Below, one piece after another: positions 5,329 to 5,488 of a DNA stretch of 5,488 bases (positions are counted from its first letter, which is position 1; the number at the start of each line of letters is the position of its first letter). The translations under genes and the position numbers were made by a program. This DNA is from an uncultured Lachnospiraceae bacterium (GTDB lineage: Bacteria > Bacillota > Clostridia > Lachnospirales > Lachnospiraceae). Under the pieces are notes generated by a model, which was given only the letters and a program-made list of their open reading frames with translations, made no database searches and was not told where the DNA came from. Location of the stretch: positions 1-5,488 of the forward strand of contig CAMNBW010000122.1 of assembly GCA_946533525.1 (NCBI GenBank). The letters run 5' to 3'.

Positions 5329-5459
5329 GGCACTGCAAAATGATTTTCGTCAAGCTGTACAACCAGACCCAGAGCAATAGCCGAAATTATAGTTCCGGTT
5401 TCACCCATATTCTGGCGGACCCATTCTTCGGTCCTGGCTTTATTCATTATCTCTGCCAT
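5307..5459 (-). CDS. Small hypothetical protein, 50 residues
   Basis: Read on the minus strand, a 50-codon frame starts MAEIMNKARTEEWVRQNMGE and ends NHFAVPYTAEEV with a TAG stop. It has a near-ideal AAGGAGG (complement of 5465-5471) five bases before the ATG, the strongest ribosome binding site in the window, which is the main reason to call it. A charged N-terminal part (1-20) is followed by a short hydrophobic stretch (about 21-36, GTIISAIALGLVVQ), then a polar tail. The hydrophobic part is rather short for a membrane helix and could be a buried helix. Its last 22 bases overlap the 3' end of the pyruvate-kinase-like gene in convergent orientation. I do not recognise the family. Its promoter would lie beyond the window edge, and it may be the last gene of an operon entering from the right. 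Confidence 0.65.
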   Translation of the reverse strand: MAEIMNKARTEEWVRQNMGETGTIISAIALGLVVQLDENHFAVPYTAEEV

Positions 5460-5488
5460 TTTTGCCTCCTTACCCGGCCCGGGACTTC

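Noticed and set aside
5329..5488. Remnant of a pyruvate kinase C-terminal domain after the stop, which would indicate a frameshift
   Set aside because: Nothing in this stretch reads as the missing domain on the plus strand. It is instead occupied by a convergent small gene with a good ribosome binding site.

Overview
The window looks like ordinary chromosome from a low-to-mid-GC Gram-positive anaerobe of the class Clostridia, most likely Lachnospiraceae or a close relative. This rests on the strong AAGGAG-type ribosome binding sites, AT-rich promoters between roughly 50% GC genes, a small protein with a 'LDNVSGG' leader, and the flavour of the TrxB, aminotransferase and MATE proteins. The assignment comes from recognition, not a database search.

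Layout, left to right. (1) Bases 1-74 are GC-rich and may be the 3' tail of an upstream gene. (2) A small plus-strand gene (176-430) encodes an 84-residue peptide with a double-glycine leader motif followed by a cysteine-rich, zinc-ribbon-like part. It ends at a strong, probably bidirectional, hairpin terminator (475-512). (3) Two related palindromic elements (532-575 and 603-640) share a 12-base core and fill the gap up to the end of the minus-strand thioredoxin reductase gene trxB (640-1542). (4) trxB is divergent from a branched-chain aminotransferase gene, ilvE (1752-2780). The 209-base gap between them holds promoters for both and an inverted repeat over the trxB -35 region. (5) ilvE converges on a minus-strand MATE-family efflux transporter gene (2833-4212). 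The ilvE terminator hairpin contains the MATE stop codon and last four sense codons. (6) The MATE gene is divergent from a short pyruvate-kinase-like gene (4312-5328), and the two promoters appear to share one -35 box. (7) A 50-codon minus-strand gene with a near-ideal ribosome binding site (5307-5459) overlaps the 3' end of the pyruvate-kinase-like gene.

The genes do not form one operon. Each main gene seems to be its own transcription unit, arranged in divergent and convergent pairs. TrxB serves thiol redox balance, IlvE serves branched-chain amino acid metabolism, and the MATE protein exports an unknown substrate. The pyruvate-kinase-like protein keeps the catalytic barrel but lacks the C-terminal domain and has several changed active-site residues. 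I see no CRISPR array, tRNA, rRNA, insertion sequence, phage gene or defence system. The items most worth a second look are the leader/zinc-ribbon peptide, the short pyruvate-kinase-like protein, the paired palindromes and the shared-box divergent promoters. None is proven to be a new system.
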